Shown here: piece after piece, positions 47,230 through 60,200 of the stretch
Numbering within the stretch: the first letter of the stretch is position 1
Layout of the letters: each line of letters begins with the position of its first letter
Origin: Cristatella mucedo
Taxonomy: Eukaryota; Bryozoa; Phylactolaemata; Cristatellidae
Assembly: GCA_009760855.2 (NCBI GenBank)
Contig: WPIO01000047.1
Coordinates: 2,229,501 to 2,293,500, forward strand
DNA length: 64,000 nt
Direction: 5' to 3'
The notes under the pieces: generated by a model
Database searches by the model: none
Seen by the model: only the letters and a program-made list of their open reading frames with translations
What the model was told of the DNA's origin: nothing
Translations under genes and position numbers: made by a program

Positions 47230-49371
47230 ACAGGACGAAATGTCCGGACCCAAAATGTCCCGGACATAATGTCCCTGACAAAATGTCCCAGGACAAAATG
47301 TTCCCATAAAAAATGTCCCAGACAAAATGTCCCCACATGTGATATAAGATTAGTAATATTAATGTTATTTTGAACAGATTTTATTAAAAGCAAGAGGGAA
47401 ATAAATATAAAAGAGTAGGAAGTTATATCCAGTTATTTGGAGACAGTCTCTTCTCATACAACATCAATTCTAAGGATTCTAGAAATGTCAGTAAGATACT
47501 GCATTCTGACACGGTTGTAGTAATCAGAAACCACGGTGAACAAGGCTTCATCTGCTTGCTTGTATGTCTTGCGTTTTTTATCTGAGGTTGTCCAAGTTCC
47601 AGTTGTCTGCGAAACAGTGCAATGCTGTGTTTTTCAATCTTGATTTTCTTTGATAAGGCAATCGCAGTTGGATGTGCAATTCCAACTGAGTTGTTGAAGC
47701 TGTTATGCCATCCTTCGACTGCATTATTGCTACGAGGTAGCTTATTAAGGACGCGGTCGTATTGGTTCTACAGCGTAAGTTCAAACCTTGGTGGAATTCT
47801 TCTGTTTCGCCTACGTCTCCCGATAAAATTGTCCTCAAAGTAGTCCAGAATGACATCCATATTACGATAATCATCATCATCTGTAAGCTCCTCAAAAGCT
47901 GCAATGACATCCGCAGTAGGAACAAATGCAAGAGCCATTAGACGCTTTACATTAGTAGCAAATTCAGGATCATTATTGTAAGTGGCTGCTAATCCATGCT
48001 GTTGCACTTGTCTCCATATGAATTGCCCGAAATGAAGCATACAACCCACCATTTTTGCATTCGGGAACTTGTCTTTGAAGGCGTTGATAGCAGCCAGCTC
48101 GAAGTCCGTAACAATGGATAAAGGTTGTCCAACGTTCGACAGCGTCGTTATGTGATTGAGAAATCTACCATATACTGCTTGAGAACGACCCGGCAGTAGA
48201 GCACATGCACATGGAAATATGGAGTTGTTTTGGAATCCATGTAAGGTGTATAGGTAGATCAAAGCCTTCAGGTGTGACACGAAATGTTCCGTTAGCGAAC
48301 CAATGCTGACACTGTTGCAGAAAATGTAGATCGTCATCCGCAGCAAAGATGAGCATGTCGTCATCTTCGATTCTTAAAAATAAGTTACCGTCTTGTGTCG
48401 TACGACATATATCATCTCCGTCTGCAATACGTCTGGTCTTCAAACGCTGTCTTCGGACATCACGTGATAAGGTCTCACGAGCAGGTAGAAGATGGGCGTC
48501 GTCAACTTTTACAGCCAGCAGAGCCCGTTGTACAATGCGTCTACAGGGTTCTTCTGTTTCCGAGCCGGCCTCTTCATTTCGCTTCTTGCTTCTTCAACAG
48601 ACGCTCTTCCGTGGGTAACTTCATGACTATGCGTTCAAACTTCCTCAATAATTGCATTATTCAGAGTATGAATTCGCACCCCACAGTTTCGGTCCTCGCA
48701 ACGCCAAATTTCTTTTCCATCTGCACCATTTCTATGCTTCGTGAATAAGAATCCTCCGACTACAAGCTTCCTTGTTCCCTTCTGTGACGTTATGAATTTC
48801 AGCATCTTCCTTAATTATTTTTTTGTCTTTTATTAAACATTCGAATTACACTTACAGTTATATAAATACTAATCACCTCGAAATCTTGTAAATTATTTAT
48901 TACACTGCACATCTATCACCTACTATAACAAACAGTTTTTAGTATAATAACCTTCACTGTAACTTCCACATATTTATGCGTTTACAGGGAATCAGAAGCT
49001 ATTCATTAGTAAATATAACTGTAAACACTGATATCTTATCATTTGCTTGATTAATAAGACTATGGCACATGGCTTCATTTAAAGAGGCCTTTGATTAACT
49101 AACTGCACATGTATATGACCAGACTTATGATCACAAGTAATCTCTCTTCAGTCTTCATTAAATATTAAAACTTTACATGCTACATTTTATTGGTGAAATA
49201 TCGAAGCCTATTAATTATTATATATTTAAAATAACATGAATATGATTAATTTATTGTAACATGTGGGGACATTTTGTCCGGGACGTTTTTGTATGGGGAA
49301 ATTTTGTCCTGGGACATTTAGTCAGGGACATTATGTCCGGGACATTTCGACCGGGGACATTTGGTCCTAGT
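47230..49371 (-). mobile_element. Mutator-like element (MULE) with ~110-bp terminal inverted repeats
   Basis: A 2.14-kb DNA transposon. The left end (47230-47341) and right end (49259-49371) are inverted repeats. Each contains about seven copies of an AAATGTCCC-type word at 10-17 bp spacing. A broken transposase lies between them on the minus strand. An AT-rich 450-bp segment (48810-49258) lies between the transposase start and the right end. No 8-9 bp target duplication could be recognised. Confidence 0.88.
47454..48805 (-). pseudogene. FLYWCH/MULE transposase, inactivated
   Basis: The transposase of the surrounding Mutator-like element, about 450 codons. It begins with a FLYWCH-type zinc finger (IWRCEDRNCGV, near residue 40), then a WFANGTFRVTPEGF segment and the MULE catalytic core (GRSQAVYGRFLNH; VTDFELAAINAF with an Asp; MVGCMLHFGQFIWRQVQ), and RSNNAVEGWHNSFN. 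The end reads DYYNRVRMQYLTDISRIL. Disruptions: an in-frame TGA just after the zinc finger (near 48652), a frameshift near 48250, a TAG in place of an expected Trp at 47768-47770, and a frameshift at an A-run near 47575. Few lesions suggest it died relatively recently. It is a mobile-element gene, not a host gene. Confidence 0.85.
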
Positions 49372-49809
49372 ACCGTAATGGACGATGAGCTTGACAGCTG
49401 AACCTGGATGACAAACGTTGAGCTGGCCTCCTAATGAGAACCGAACGCTTATGAAATAGTCACGATAAGCCAAAGTTTATGAGCAGCATGATGCATAATT
49501 ATGTACGAAAGTGACCATTGTCTAATTTACGATCTTTAGAAGGCATGTGCCTGACCGCAGTCTTGGAGCAACGGTGCCGGTAGGTGAGTCCTAATGATGA
49601 GCGAGAGCTGCTGTAAGCCTGCTAGCGAGTCGGCTGGGAGTCACCAGTCGTATCAGCCGTAATATTGCTGCGCCTTGCTGGCCTTGGCTTAATTTTAGCG
49701 CGAACAAGAGCTGTTCGGCGGCGCGCAAAAACTTTATCCTGGAGCAATGAACCAGAGAGGAGCGCCAGTGCGGTTAGAGAGCAAGAGCTTAAGAGCAAGC
49801 TAGGAAGCT

Positions 49810-49880
49810 CTAATAATAAAAATAACAACAATAATGCACTTGATAAAGCAGCCTCAGAGAACCTAATCTCTTTCTAGGTG
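49810..49880 (-). repeat. LINE-A 3' tail
   Basis: A short minus-strand tail (aataacaacaataatgcact, tgataaagcagcctcagaga) ending abruptly after tctctttctagg. Confidence 0.75.
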
Positions 49881-49887
49881 GGACCAG

Positions 49888-50114
49888 CGGTGGCGATTCG
49901 GCCTATAGAATTGGTAGGATACCTGCGGGAGCTGCTGATTGACGTTGGCTGGCCTGTCAACCTCGGCCATAACTCTGTCCAAAAAGAATCGCCGGGAACC
50001 TATTCTGCATTCAAGCTGGACAGGGGTGCCCTTCCAGTGGCCTAGTGACGGTATTAATTCCTTACCATAATGGGCCACGGTGTCGGGCCCAATACCCCTA
50101 AGCTCGTGCCCCAT
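49888..50114 (-). pseudogene. Possible retrotransposon aspartic-protease fragment
   Basis: An open frame of about 80 codons with ELRGIGPDTVAHYGKELIP and FFLDRVMAEVDRP, which resembles the second half of retropepsin-like proteases of LTR elements. The catalytic D-T/S-G is not present in this piece. Conserved-looking but short; it could be chance. Confidence 0.25.
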
Positions 50115-50934
50115 TGTCTCAGCTAGGTATTTAAGAGTCGAGCGACGCTTGCTCTTGGTCTCTTTTGTTTGGCCACTGCTCTCTTTCTTCGGCTACGCTC
50201 GACGCCGTCGGACTCGTTTCTCTGAAAGCGAGGGAGGAGGGCGGGCTGTTCGCCGACGATGGGCGGGACAGGACGAGACAGCGCTAGGAGGATTCGGTGG
50301 TCTCCACCGAATACGGTCGTATTGCGCCAGAGCTAGCATTTTGTATTTCTGTTGGGTTTTGTGTGTGCGCGCTCGCGCGTGGTCTCGGCTTAGGGTTTTG
50401 CCGGTGCGAGAAAGACGTAGTTGGTGTGGTGTGAGATATTCCGTTGGTTCGGGCTCCTTTGTCTATTTGGGCCGTTCCCCCTAGAGATGCAGGTAGCCTA
50501 ACTGTGGAGACGTGTTTCCTCAGCAAGAGTGCTTGTGCTATTGAAAGCGTGTGAGGAGTGTAGAGATAAAACTGAGCTAGACGGGCAGCAACTTTGTGCG
50601 CTTGCGAATAAAGCTCAGTAAAATCCCTAATTTGTGTATCTCGCTTTCCAATTCACGCCGCGGACTCACGACCCCCTTTAGTAACGATAAATAGGTCAGC
50701 GCCAGAACCGCTCGTTTAGTGGCGGCCTGCTTATTCCGCGTAGACGCGCACCGAACGGCATCAGGCGGTCAGCGGCAGGTTAAGCCTACTCCGCCGAGCC
50801 TTCGGCGTTACAATATACCGGCTAACGTAATGCTTTTTCTATTACGGTGTTGTAGTTATTGTTGCGTGCACGATATCGAGAGTACGTTGTTGTAGTCCGC
50901 GTATTGCGAGCTTCAGGCCTCTGCACATTGCACG

Positions 50935-51012
50935 CATTCTTCCACTACCTGATCTCGGCCAAACCTCGGTCGGGGCGAGCACCTTAACCGCTGGGTCCAT
51001 CCGGCGCGGCAT
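50935..51012 (-). repeat. SINE-2 head, degenerate
   Basis: The reverse complement carries gacccagcggttaaggtgct and cgaccgaggtttggccgag, related to the 6.84-kb and 28.3-kb SINE-2 copies. It is just upstream of the GLOD4 5' region. Confidence 0.45.
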
Positions 51013-51273
51013 CCTCTTGTATACCCATACGATCGCGAACACGCCTAGGCGCACGCGCGCATCCTCAAACGAGCAAATATCGCTGCTAGCTGGCGTCTAA
51101 TGAGTACGATATGAGCAGTCTGTCGGTGATCCACTGATCCGCAGCATTTATGATATCGGCATGAGTGACCCTTGGCCTGGTCACGTGCACGGCCCCCCCA
51201 CAGCCGTTTGGTGGCCATCCCATTTCTGCTACTCAAGTTTGCCGGCACGATAGTGGTTGTGCGAAACGGCACC

Positions 51274-54200
51274 ATGCGGCGAGCCTTACACTATGTTATG
51301 AAAATCGGAAACAGGGCGGAGGCTGCTAAATTCTTCAGAGAAGTCATTCAAATGAAGGTACGACAGTACAAGGGGAGCGTGCTAGCACCAATATCCGGCT
51401 CCGCTCGGTGAATGAGAGGCGCGCATCTTCTACCTAGTGCCGCCCTTGACCCATAGCGTCAGCAGGTGGTCCGTGTCCACACGTGGTGATATGCTTGGCC
51501 CGGCTTATATGTTCATCGCGTATGCCAGTTCCTAATCCACCAGCTTGCGGAACCTTAGATTAGAACTGATCAAGCGGCTCATGCGCCCATAGACGTACAT
51601 TTCAATATGATAGGCCGGAGAAGCCCTCACCATTTCCGTTAACTGCGACTCAATTTCCGGGACGTTCTACTTACTAATCGCCTTTGTGACTCGCGGCTGG
51701 TGCATTGCAGATCCACTAGCTTATACGAGGGATGTACACATGAAAGAGCATGAATAATAAGTTTAATTTGTACTTTAATGAAGAGCAGTCTGAAGATCAG
51801 TCATAAACTGAATGCAGCGTTCGAGTAGCTTGTACTACGGTTGAGCTCGGCGCGAATAAACAGCATGACAGATGGCGTATAAAGCTGTGCTGTTACGAAT
51901 GTCAAGGTGATATGCGGGACACGAATACTGACAATTTTCGTTTTCCAGTAATGCAGACCGTGCAGGGTTATACAGAAATGCAGTGGTTTATCGCGGCGAG
52001 AGTATGGCATAAGCCGCTATGCCAGCTGGACTGGGCATCTCTTGGTAGTCGCATTTGTGTGCAGGTTGCGTTTGATGGTGGTACAATGTTCAATGGATCG
52101 TTAAACCTATTGAGTAAATTAAGTTAGTTGCGGTGCGTTACAATGCTCTGCTCAATGAGTATGGGTGTTCCTCACAAAATGGGAATATGTACTCTATAAT
52201 AATAAGAATAAGAATAATATAATATCGATAATAATAATAATAGTTGTAGCTAATTTGTATAGCGATCAAAGAACAATTAATCTATACTGGTGCTTTACAA
52301 CTTGCCGCAAGACAATCAGTACCCAAGGGTTTAGCCACATGTACTGTACGAGGCATGCAAAAGCAAACAAGTATCATGTTTAGGCCAATATGCAAAACAG
52401 CAAACGTGAAGACACTCGTGGCCACCGGTTAGTAAGAGCTGTGGCTGGTAATATGCACTGAGCCTTGCACAGGTACGCATGCCAAGCACATTAGAGCAAA
52501 AATACCTCGTTCAAACCTCAAATTCTTTGGAGATCCGCATTTAGTTCTTATGCTCCCAAAGCCTGGACTCATTCCCCACTTGCATCACAACATCCACTGA
52601 CTTGACCACATTAAAAAAGAACTTGAAATGCACCTATTTAGGACAGCATGGGTCCCTGTGATTCGTTCTTTATGTGCTTATCCGTGCCGACACTGCATGC
52701 TGCCACTAACCACACTTGCATGCTGACCCTGTGCATGTTACCCCTAACCATGTTATTCATGTTGTTTATCAAGCATGATGCCACTCACCATTCGATCGCT
52801 TTTCCTTTGCAGCAGATGTAAAGCGCCTAGAAAGAGTTTGAGTTCTCTGAGGGCACTTTTATTATAAAAAAGACAAAGTTTAATGAGGCGAAGGGATAGC
52901 TGACCGGAACAGAGATTTATACAATGCAAAGTTATTGTAGGTAGGGATCGTGCCCACAAGCGAGTTATAGACTTACTGAATACGAGCTGAAGGCTCGATC
53001 GCCAACGGATTTCAATTTAGTGCAAGTGATGGTGAGATGACTCGATGCTGACTAGCAGTAAGTGCACACTGGAAGTGCAATCTGGTAGGTAGGCTAGTGC
53101 AAGCGACCTGTAGGCCAGATTGAACATCTTTTAATCGATTAGATGCTTGATAGGGAGCCAGTGATGCATAGACAGAAGTAGGGTGATGAGGCCGGTCCAC
53201 TCACTCAGGTCATACTCACTATTCATTTTGATAGATATTAGTGCTTCAAAGGCATAGCTTGGCGTGTGCACACTTCTGATCACCATGTACACATTATAGG
53301 CTAGTTACCGATGAATATAACCCTGATAAGTTTGGTCTGCATTGGCTAAACTGTGCCTTCTGTGTTTCATATTTAGCTTAGCAGTGTAAAAAATTCTGCT
53401 TGTCTCTTAACCCAAGTGCTAGTAGCCCATGCTTGCTTTTCAATGACAGTCTTGTGTTTTAATGGACATCGCCCAAGTTAAAAATGTCTAACTCAGGTTT
53501 TCCGGAGTTTTCCTCAAGTCATGCACTGTATTCTACTAGAAATTTGCACTTAGGATTCTGAGTCATGGTTTTGAAGTACTCCAAGTTGAAAACACCTCTT
53601 AGGTTGCGACAACTGAGGATGTCAACATTCTAACACAGCCTAACAGCAATAGTGCAATTGTGGTCTGTGGCAGAAGGATTGAGCTTCCAGTGACACCTCA
53701 GTTATTTGATTCCAATTTGACATGACATTCAGGATTTTAGTTGGCTGCTTTCAAGCCTCATTCATATTTAAGCGTGACTGTAGGCAATTAATGTAGTGAC
53801 ACTTGATCTACTCTCTATTTGGAGGATGCAAAATGTCTATAGCAAGTTTCGGAACCCTTTTGAGATATGTTAAATAAAAAGTGTATGCACTACCCTAAAA
53901 TGTCTTTCTAGGCGCTTCAAATATGCTTGGAATTAATCCCAACCGTATTTAGTGCTTGCCTCCACATAGTCAGAACATGCAAAGGCATAGAGGTCAGTTC
54001 GAATGGGCAGAGCTAATGCTGTGAGGAAAGAGTGGGCTTTTAGCTCCTTTTAAAATGTCAAGGCAGGGGATGTGACGTCAGCTGGTTGTGGGTTCCAAGC
54101 TTTTAGAACATTTTTTTACTCAAGGTATCGTCTCTAAGGGGCTGATTAGAGAGGCATAGCCAAATGAAACAGATGGGGCAGGCAGTAGAGGGGGGAACTT

Positions 54201-57200
54201 ACTTATAATAATACATTTGTTATAGTGCACCAAAGAACTTAATTTCTTTCTAGGGACTTTATGTTTGCTGCAAAGGAAGCATGATCGAATTATTAGTGTT
54301 AGCATGCTCAATGATAACAAGCATAACACGGTTAGAGGTGACATGCACTGGTTAGTATGCCGTAAGGGTTAGTGACAGCATGGACAGTGTCAGCATGCTT
54401 AAGCAGACAAAGGACGAATCACATGGGCCCACTATATGCTGTCATAAATAGATGCATCTTTAGTTTCTTTTTAAAATGTGGTCAAGTCAGATGCTGTGAT
54501 GCAAGTCGGAAGTTACTTTCAGGCTTTGGGAGCATACGAACTGCAGGCAAGGTCTGCAAAGGGTTTCAGGTTCGTGCGAGGTATAGGTGAACGATTAGAT
54601 TCCGAAAAACCGTGGTTCAATGCTTAGCCTGGTTGGGGGGGGGAGTAGACTGTGGAGCCGATGTGATCGTCTAATGAAAGGTCACTTGGAACAGGATACC
54701 TAGATTTGGTGCAGATTCAACAGGTGATATGCTGGCAGAGCCGATTGTGAGTGTTAAACTTTTTAATATCTGAATCACACATGGTTTACTCATTGTTGGT
54801 ATCTGTCAGTCAGCCAGTTGGTTTTTTCATAATTCAGTTTTTTTAAGAAAGTGTGCTGCCAGTGTGCAGAAAGTGTGATGTGCAGATGTCATCAATACAT
54901 GCAGCAAGGGAGCTGAGAATTCGATGTGTGGAAGGGCTGGAAGGGATCACAGCAAAGGGACAACTGAGTGTCATCTGCATAGAAGTAAATTCCTAGATTG
55001 TGCCTGGCAATCACATAGGCTAACAGGAGAGCATAAACTGTGAAAAGAACCGAATAAACACAATGCTCTGAGGTAGGCCATACTTAAGTTTTTCCCCGGA
55101 TGATCTTCGTCCATTCACAACAATACTCTGGAGTCTACCACTGAGGTAGGACCTGAACAAGAGGCAAAGCAAAGGGGGTGGCAGGGGTAGCAGAGGTAAT
55201 CCCTGGCCTGGTAGGTGGAAGCCGAGTCTGGCTTCTAGGTGCTTGGGCAGGCTGCACGACACCCGCAGGCACTGGAGTGCCCCCAGACTCCTCTTTACAG
55301 GGGCTCTGCCTACCAGACCCTGTTTCGCCCCTGCCTTCCAATCCTGGCCTCGCCTCTGACCTGAACCATTGCAGTGCAGTGCCAGTGATGCCCAGGGGAG
55401 ATGAGAGGTGCTCAAGAAGGACTTGATGATCGATAGTATCAAAAGCTGCCGAAAGATCTAGCAAAAAAAGCAGAGACCACCCAAGTCTGCATTTCTAGGT
55501 AGGTCGTTATACACCCGAAGCAAAGTCGACTCTGTGGAGGGATTAGCTCTAAAACCAGACTGGAACTTGCTAGAAAGGTTTTTAAGTTTCAATATATAAG
55601 TTTAGCTAGTCTTCCACGACTTGTTCCATTGTCTTTGATCGATCCAGGAACGATAGAAGCAAGACTGGGCACAAGTTGCTCTAATGCTCCTGGTCTAGCA
55701 TAGCATTCTTGAGTAGTAGTCTGCCTTTTTGAAAGATGTTGGGATATGTTCTATGGCTAATGACACACTTAATGATGTTAGTTGTGCATGGCAGCAGCAG
55801 GATCTATGCATCGTAGAAGCACGTGATTTTGGGGTGGATATTATGCGTACCGAAAGCCGCTTAGGTTGTGAGTGCGCTATACAATACTCTCCTGCATAAC
55901 ACCCACATAGTCTGTCTGACTTTGTGGAGTTACAGACGGAGATACATTGCATTACATTACGTAAGCAGGGGTGTCGTTCCAGTGGCAGCTGTACCAGAGG
56001 AACCAAGCTTTTAGCTATATCAGCATTGCTGGCTAGGCCATTTGCAGTTGTGGTCATCTGGTGCCTACAGAAAAAGATTCCTATGTGACCCTCTTCTAAG
56101 CCAGCACGGTAGGCTTAAGGAGCATGGTAGTGGTCGTATTTTGCAGCAGCTAGTATCTCAAGTACCTCACTCATTTCGGAAGTCATAACTATTTACTCCT
56201 GTACTCTGGTTGACTGAGTCTACATGTTGAGCAGCTTTTGCACGGTATCTGGTTTCGAATGGCCATACCGTGTAGTGTGAAGGTGTGCTAATATGATGAT
56301 GCCGTAAAGCATGTGGGTGCTTGTCTAATGATGGTGCCGTCTAGCATGAAAGTAGTGGATAGGGTATATCCCCTGTTTTTCTCTCTCCTCAGCCAGGATA
56401 GTCAAAGCAGCCTGGTTTTCATCCTGGTTGAGCTACCTACATGTATCAGCCATATGAAAATCACATTGCCATACATGAGCAATTGCATGATTTACCCAAG
56501 TCTCAGCTACCGCCGTCATTTGCTGCTTAAGATCCTTTGCAGTATTCATACTCGAGAAAAATATGGCGACGTTTTCCTACTAGGCATTCGTAGGCCTCAG
56601 GACGGGACCGATTATGCATTACTGTGAATTCTAAGTGAAGAACCTTTGAATGTGCTGCACTTGCTGGCTCAAATGATCGGCTGCAGGCGAGTCTGCAGCT
56701 TATAGGAGCTGGATAATGTCTAGCTTAATTTAAGCAGATACGAAGTGACAAATCTCTGCCACATTATGCATTGATTGAAGCTTACCTGTTTACTCATGAG
56801 CCCTCGAAGCGATAGGCACGACTGACATAGCACCAGCTAGTATTTCTTTGTTCTTTTTTAGCAACTATTTACAGCTTGGGGTCGAGCTTGGGGTCGAGCC
56901 TTCTGAGTCGAGCAGGTGCTCGTGCAGATGTCAATCTCGAGAGCTGAGCAGGCTGAAGTTATGCTCCTAAACATAATGCTTTTGTTGCTGTAGCAGCTCG
57001 ATTGTAGTTGTCGCTTATGACATGAAGCTGCATGGTTTCTACCTCACAAATATGTGCCCGACAAAAACGAGTGCACGACCCAAGCTCTAATTCAAGTGGA
57101 CGGTGCTGCTTTGCAGCTCCTTGTAAGGGTGCTAGATGCAATTATAAACAATACGACTCATGCATAGCACCGTAAGAGAACCAAATCGCCTTCTAGGCAC

Positions 57201-60200
57201 TTTACACATGCTGGCAATTCAATACCTAAGCCCCCAGGCCACCTTCCACGTGAATGGATAGTCCTGGGCAGAGCTCTTTTTCGTTTGCAAGTAAGGATGA
57301 CACAATTCGTATTGATATTTGGGGTGACGAATATTTGCAATAGAGTGGTCAGCAAAATTAATTGCTGGGCAGCCTGTCTCCTTTGCAACATGTGTAAAGT
57401 ACGTAGAAAGAGATTTTGTTCTCTGAGGATGCTATACAAATGCATTGTATTATTATTACTATTATTATTGATATAGCACTCTAGACGCAACATTTGACTT
57501 CAAGCTCCTCGAGGAAACAGTACTAGTAGAACGTTGGCTGCATAGCCACGAATTGTTAGCAGGGTACCCAAGATTACCACAGTTGTCCCTCCTGCACCCT
57601 GCAACATGCTCTGTGGAGCCAAAGGCAACTCGAAATCGCCCCATAATCAATAAAACAAGAGCAGAGCTGCTGTGGTTTGGCCTTTAGAGAGCCGTGATGG
57701 CTCATTAGGCAGGGTGGTTGCTTCTCACGACCTCGGCCCCAAGGTCGTGGGTTCGAATCCTGCAGTGGGTGATCCTGTATCGCTGCTGCAAGCAGCAGTG
57801 ATAGCCGAAAGAGCTCTTCTGTCGCTTTACAAAAGAGGCTGTTGAATCAGTTTTTGTTTCCTAGTTAAGCTGTAGCCTACATCACTGGATCGCTCGTAAT
57901 ATAAATATTAGGAGTTAAATGATTCCGCGTGAACAATAATTCTTTGCTCTTTAGTCTTTGTGCCAAGTTTTTTGCAATCGAATACACAAGATTTGCCTTT
58001 CAGCCATTGTGGGCTTAACCGTTGATGGCACACTAGGTAAGGTGGTTGCTTTCATGACCTCGGTCCTGAGGTCGTGGGTTCGATTCCTGCGGTAGGCGAT
58101 CCTTTATCGCCACTGCAAGCGGTGGTGATAGCCATCAAGGCTCTTCTGTCGCTATACAAAAAGAGGCTTTTTAAGCAGCTAGGATTTTTTTTATGGGGTT
58201 GCCCAGCAGCCGAAAGTTACCAAGGTTGACCCTGCGGATTTGGTCGTTATTTACATCTTCGTGTGCTTATATGTTTTGTTAACCATCATGCATGCAGCCT
58301 TTTTTGCACAATAACTTGTTATCCAGCTCAAGAAAGTGTGCTGTTCACCCGTTTTACTGTCTTTGATGTGAATGGCAGCAGGAAGACTGGTCGGAAGTTA
58401 CTCAAGCTCTGGTGGGCCATGATAGCCTACTAATTTAGGCGATTGTTCGTCACGACCAAGGTCCCGAGGTCGTGGGTTCAAATCCTGCAGTGGTAGATCC
58501 TTTGCTGCAGGCAGTGTTGATAGCCTTTAACGCTCTTCTGCTGCCATACAAAAGAGGCTGTTAAATCCGCTAGTATTTTTTTCTTCTCGTCTAGTTTTGC
58601 CTTCTTAATATGTGGCATAGTGCCAGCCTTTTTTTGAAAGGTGAAGGGACATGATATGAGGCTAAGGACATATTTGTTATGTTAGCTATGCATGGCAGCA
58701 ACAAATCTATGCAACATAGGAGAGTGGGAGTAGGGTCAAGAGGAATAGTAGTCTTCTTTGACTGGGAGATACATTTCAGGATAAGGTCACTCATGATCTC
58801 CTTGAATGCATACATTGAGGTGCTGCACGGAATTGATAGAAGGGAGCCCCGTGGGGTTGTTATTGAGGGGCACGAGTTTAGAGGGGATGATGTTGCTTTA
58901 GGGATGAACTCTCCGATCTTGTCCATCTTGCTGACAAAGAAGCTAGAGTTGCGATCGGCTAGGTCACTGCAAGAGTCACTAGGTAAGGAGCTAACCCGGG
59001 AGTGGATAAGAGGATGGTTGATCATAGACAGCAGCACGTTTGGATTGTGCATCTGATTAAACAGTATGTTTGTAGAAGCTAGAATAGGTCTTTGCTTGTA
59101 TCGATTCGTATGATCTACAGTAGTTTTTTATGCCTGACGATGGACAGTCAGTTCTGATCTTGTGTATGCTTTCTCAAGCTTGTGCTTAGTAGACCTAGCT
59201 AGTTTAATGTCTGTGGTAAACGATTGCCCATCTTAAGGGGGGGGGGGCGTACATTGTGCTTAGTCCGAGGAGCAGACTCGTCCAGAGCATCGGCTAGCAT
59301 CGTGTTGTGAAATTCCCACAGCAAGGAGAGTCAGCCGGAGGATTTAGCAGCAGGAGCAAAAAGATATTTTTGTGAGGACAGCATCAAAGTCAGGTCCTTA
59401 AGGTTTTTTGATTCGCTGATGATTTTGTTTACCGAGGAGGGCACAAACTGCAAATGAATGAGATCCCTATGTGGTCAAATGTGCAGAATTTGTGAATAAT
59501 AGGAGCAACAGCTTGCAATCGTGAGAGAATATTTGATTGAGTTTGTAACCTTTGTTGAAGGATCATGCGAATGTGCTACAAGAGAAAATGAAAGTAATTT
59601 GCTCGAAATTCAGCCTTTAAGGTGTCAGTTGAGTCGTCGAAAGGAATTTTAAAATCACCCAGGATGAGAAAAGGATGATTTGCTGCATAATCAAATTTGA
59701 CATCAGAAATACATCTGAAACAAAGGAAGACGTGGTATCTGGGTGGGGGCAATACAATACTTCTACGATTTATAGCTTGGTATTTTAGGGACTCAAAAAC
59801 AAGAGATCAAAATCTCGGCTTGAGGGGTGTTCACCAGCTGCTACATTGCCTTCTCGTGGGGCCACACGTATGACTTCTTCACTCGTCTTCATCTCGCTAT
59901 ATCTCGTGCTTCAGCAAGCATCTTTTTTTAGTCTCGTCATAACTTGGCTGTGCCCTCATGTGAGAGAATGCTTGATACCTCCTTGTATCCAGACAAGATG
60001 TCTTCCAGATCCTACAACTCCAACATCCAGATCCTACAATTCACCCTGAGGATACTCTTGTGAAGCTGCTGCCTTTTCAAAATTGATTGGTCCTGGCAAA
60101 TGTTCAAAGGGTCCTATGTTAGCTGAATCAGAACTGTGTCGTTAGAACCTAAAGTTGTTGGGCCCGATGTCCAGGTTGTCCAGTGACCCCGTTGATGTAG

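Larger units (their letters stand above)
54195..56060 (-). mobile_element. LINE-A copy with two nested insertions
   Basis: A minus-strand LINE-A from the RT N-terminal region ([19 protein letters not shown] near 55720; [20 protein letters not shown] near 55540) through [20 protein letters not shown] (55450) to the tail at 54195-54260. The palm/thumb region is partly deleted near 54650. A small hAT-like element sits in the RT at 55159-55358 and a LINE-B 3' fragment at about 55843-55960. Confidence 0.85.

Noticed and set aside
50080-50484. 134-codon open frame on + upstream of GLOD4
   Set aside because: No recognisable motif, composition typical of GC-rich noncoding DNA, and overlapping a better minus-strand candidate.
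51172-51273. Upstream in-frame start for GLOD4
   Set aside because: The N-terminus of the family begins close to RRALHYV; the extra 34 codons have no counterpart and probably belong to the 5' UTR.
57708-57760. tRNA gene
   Set aside because: A and B boxes are present, but the sequence does not fold to a complete cloverleaf by eye and the same unit repeats as a SINE with a body and T-rich end.
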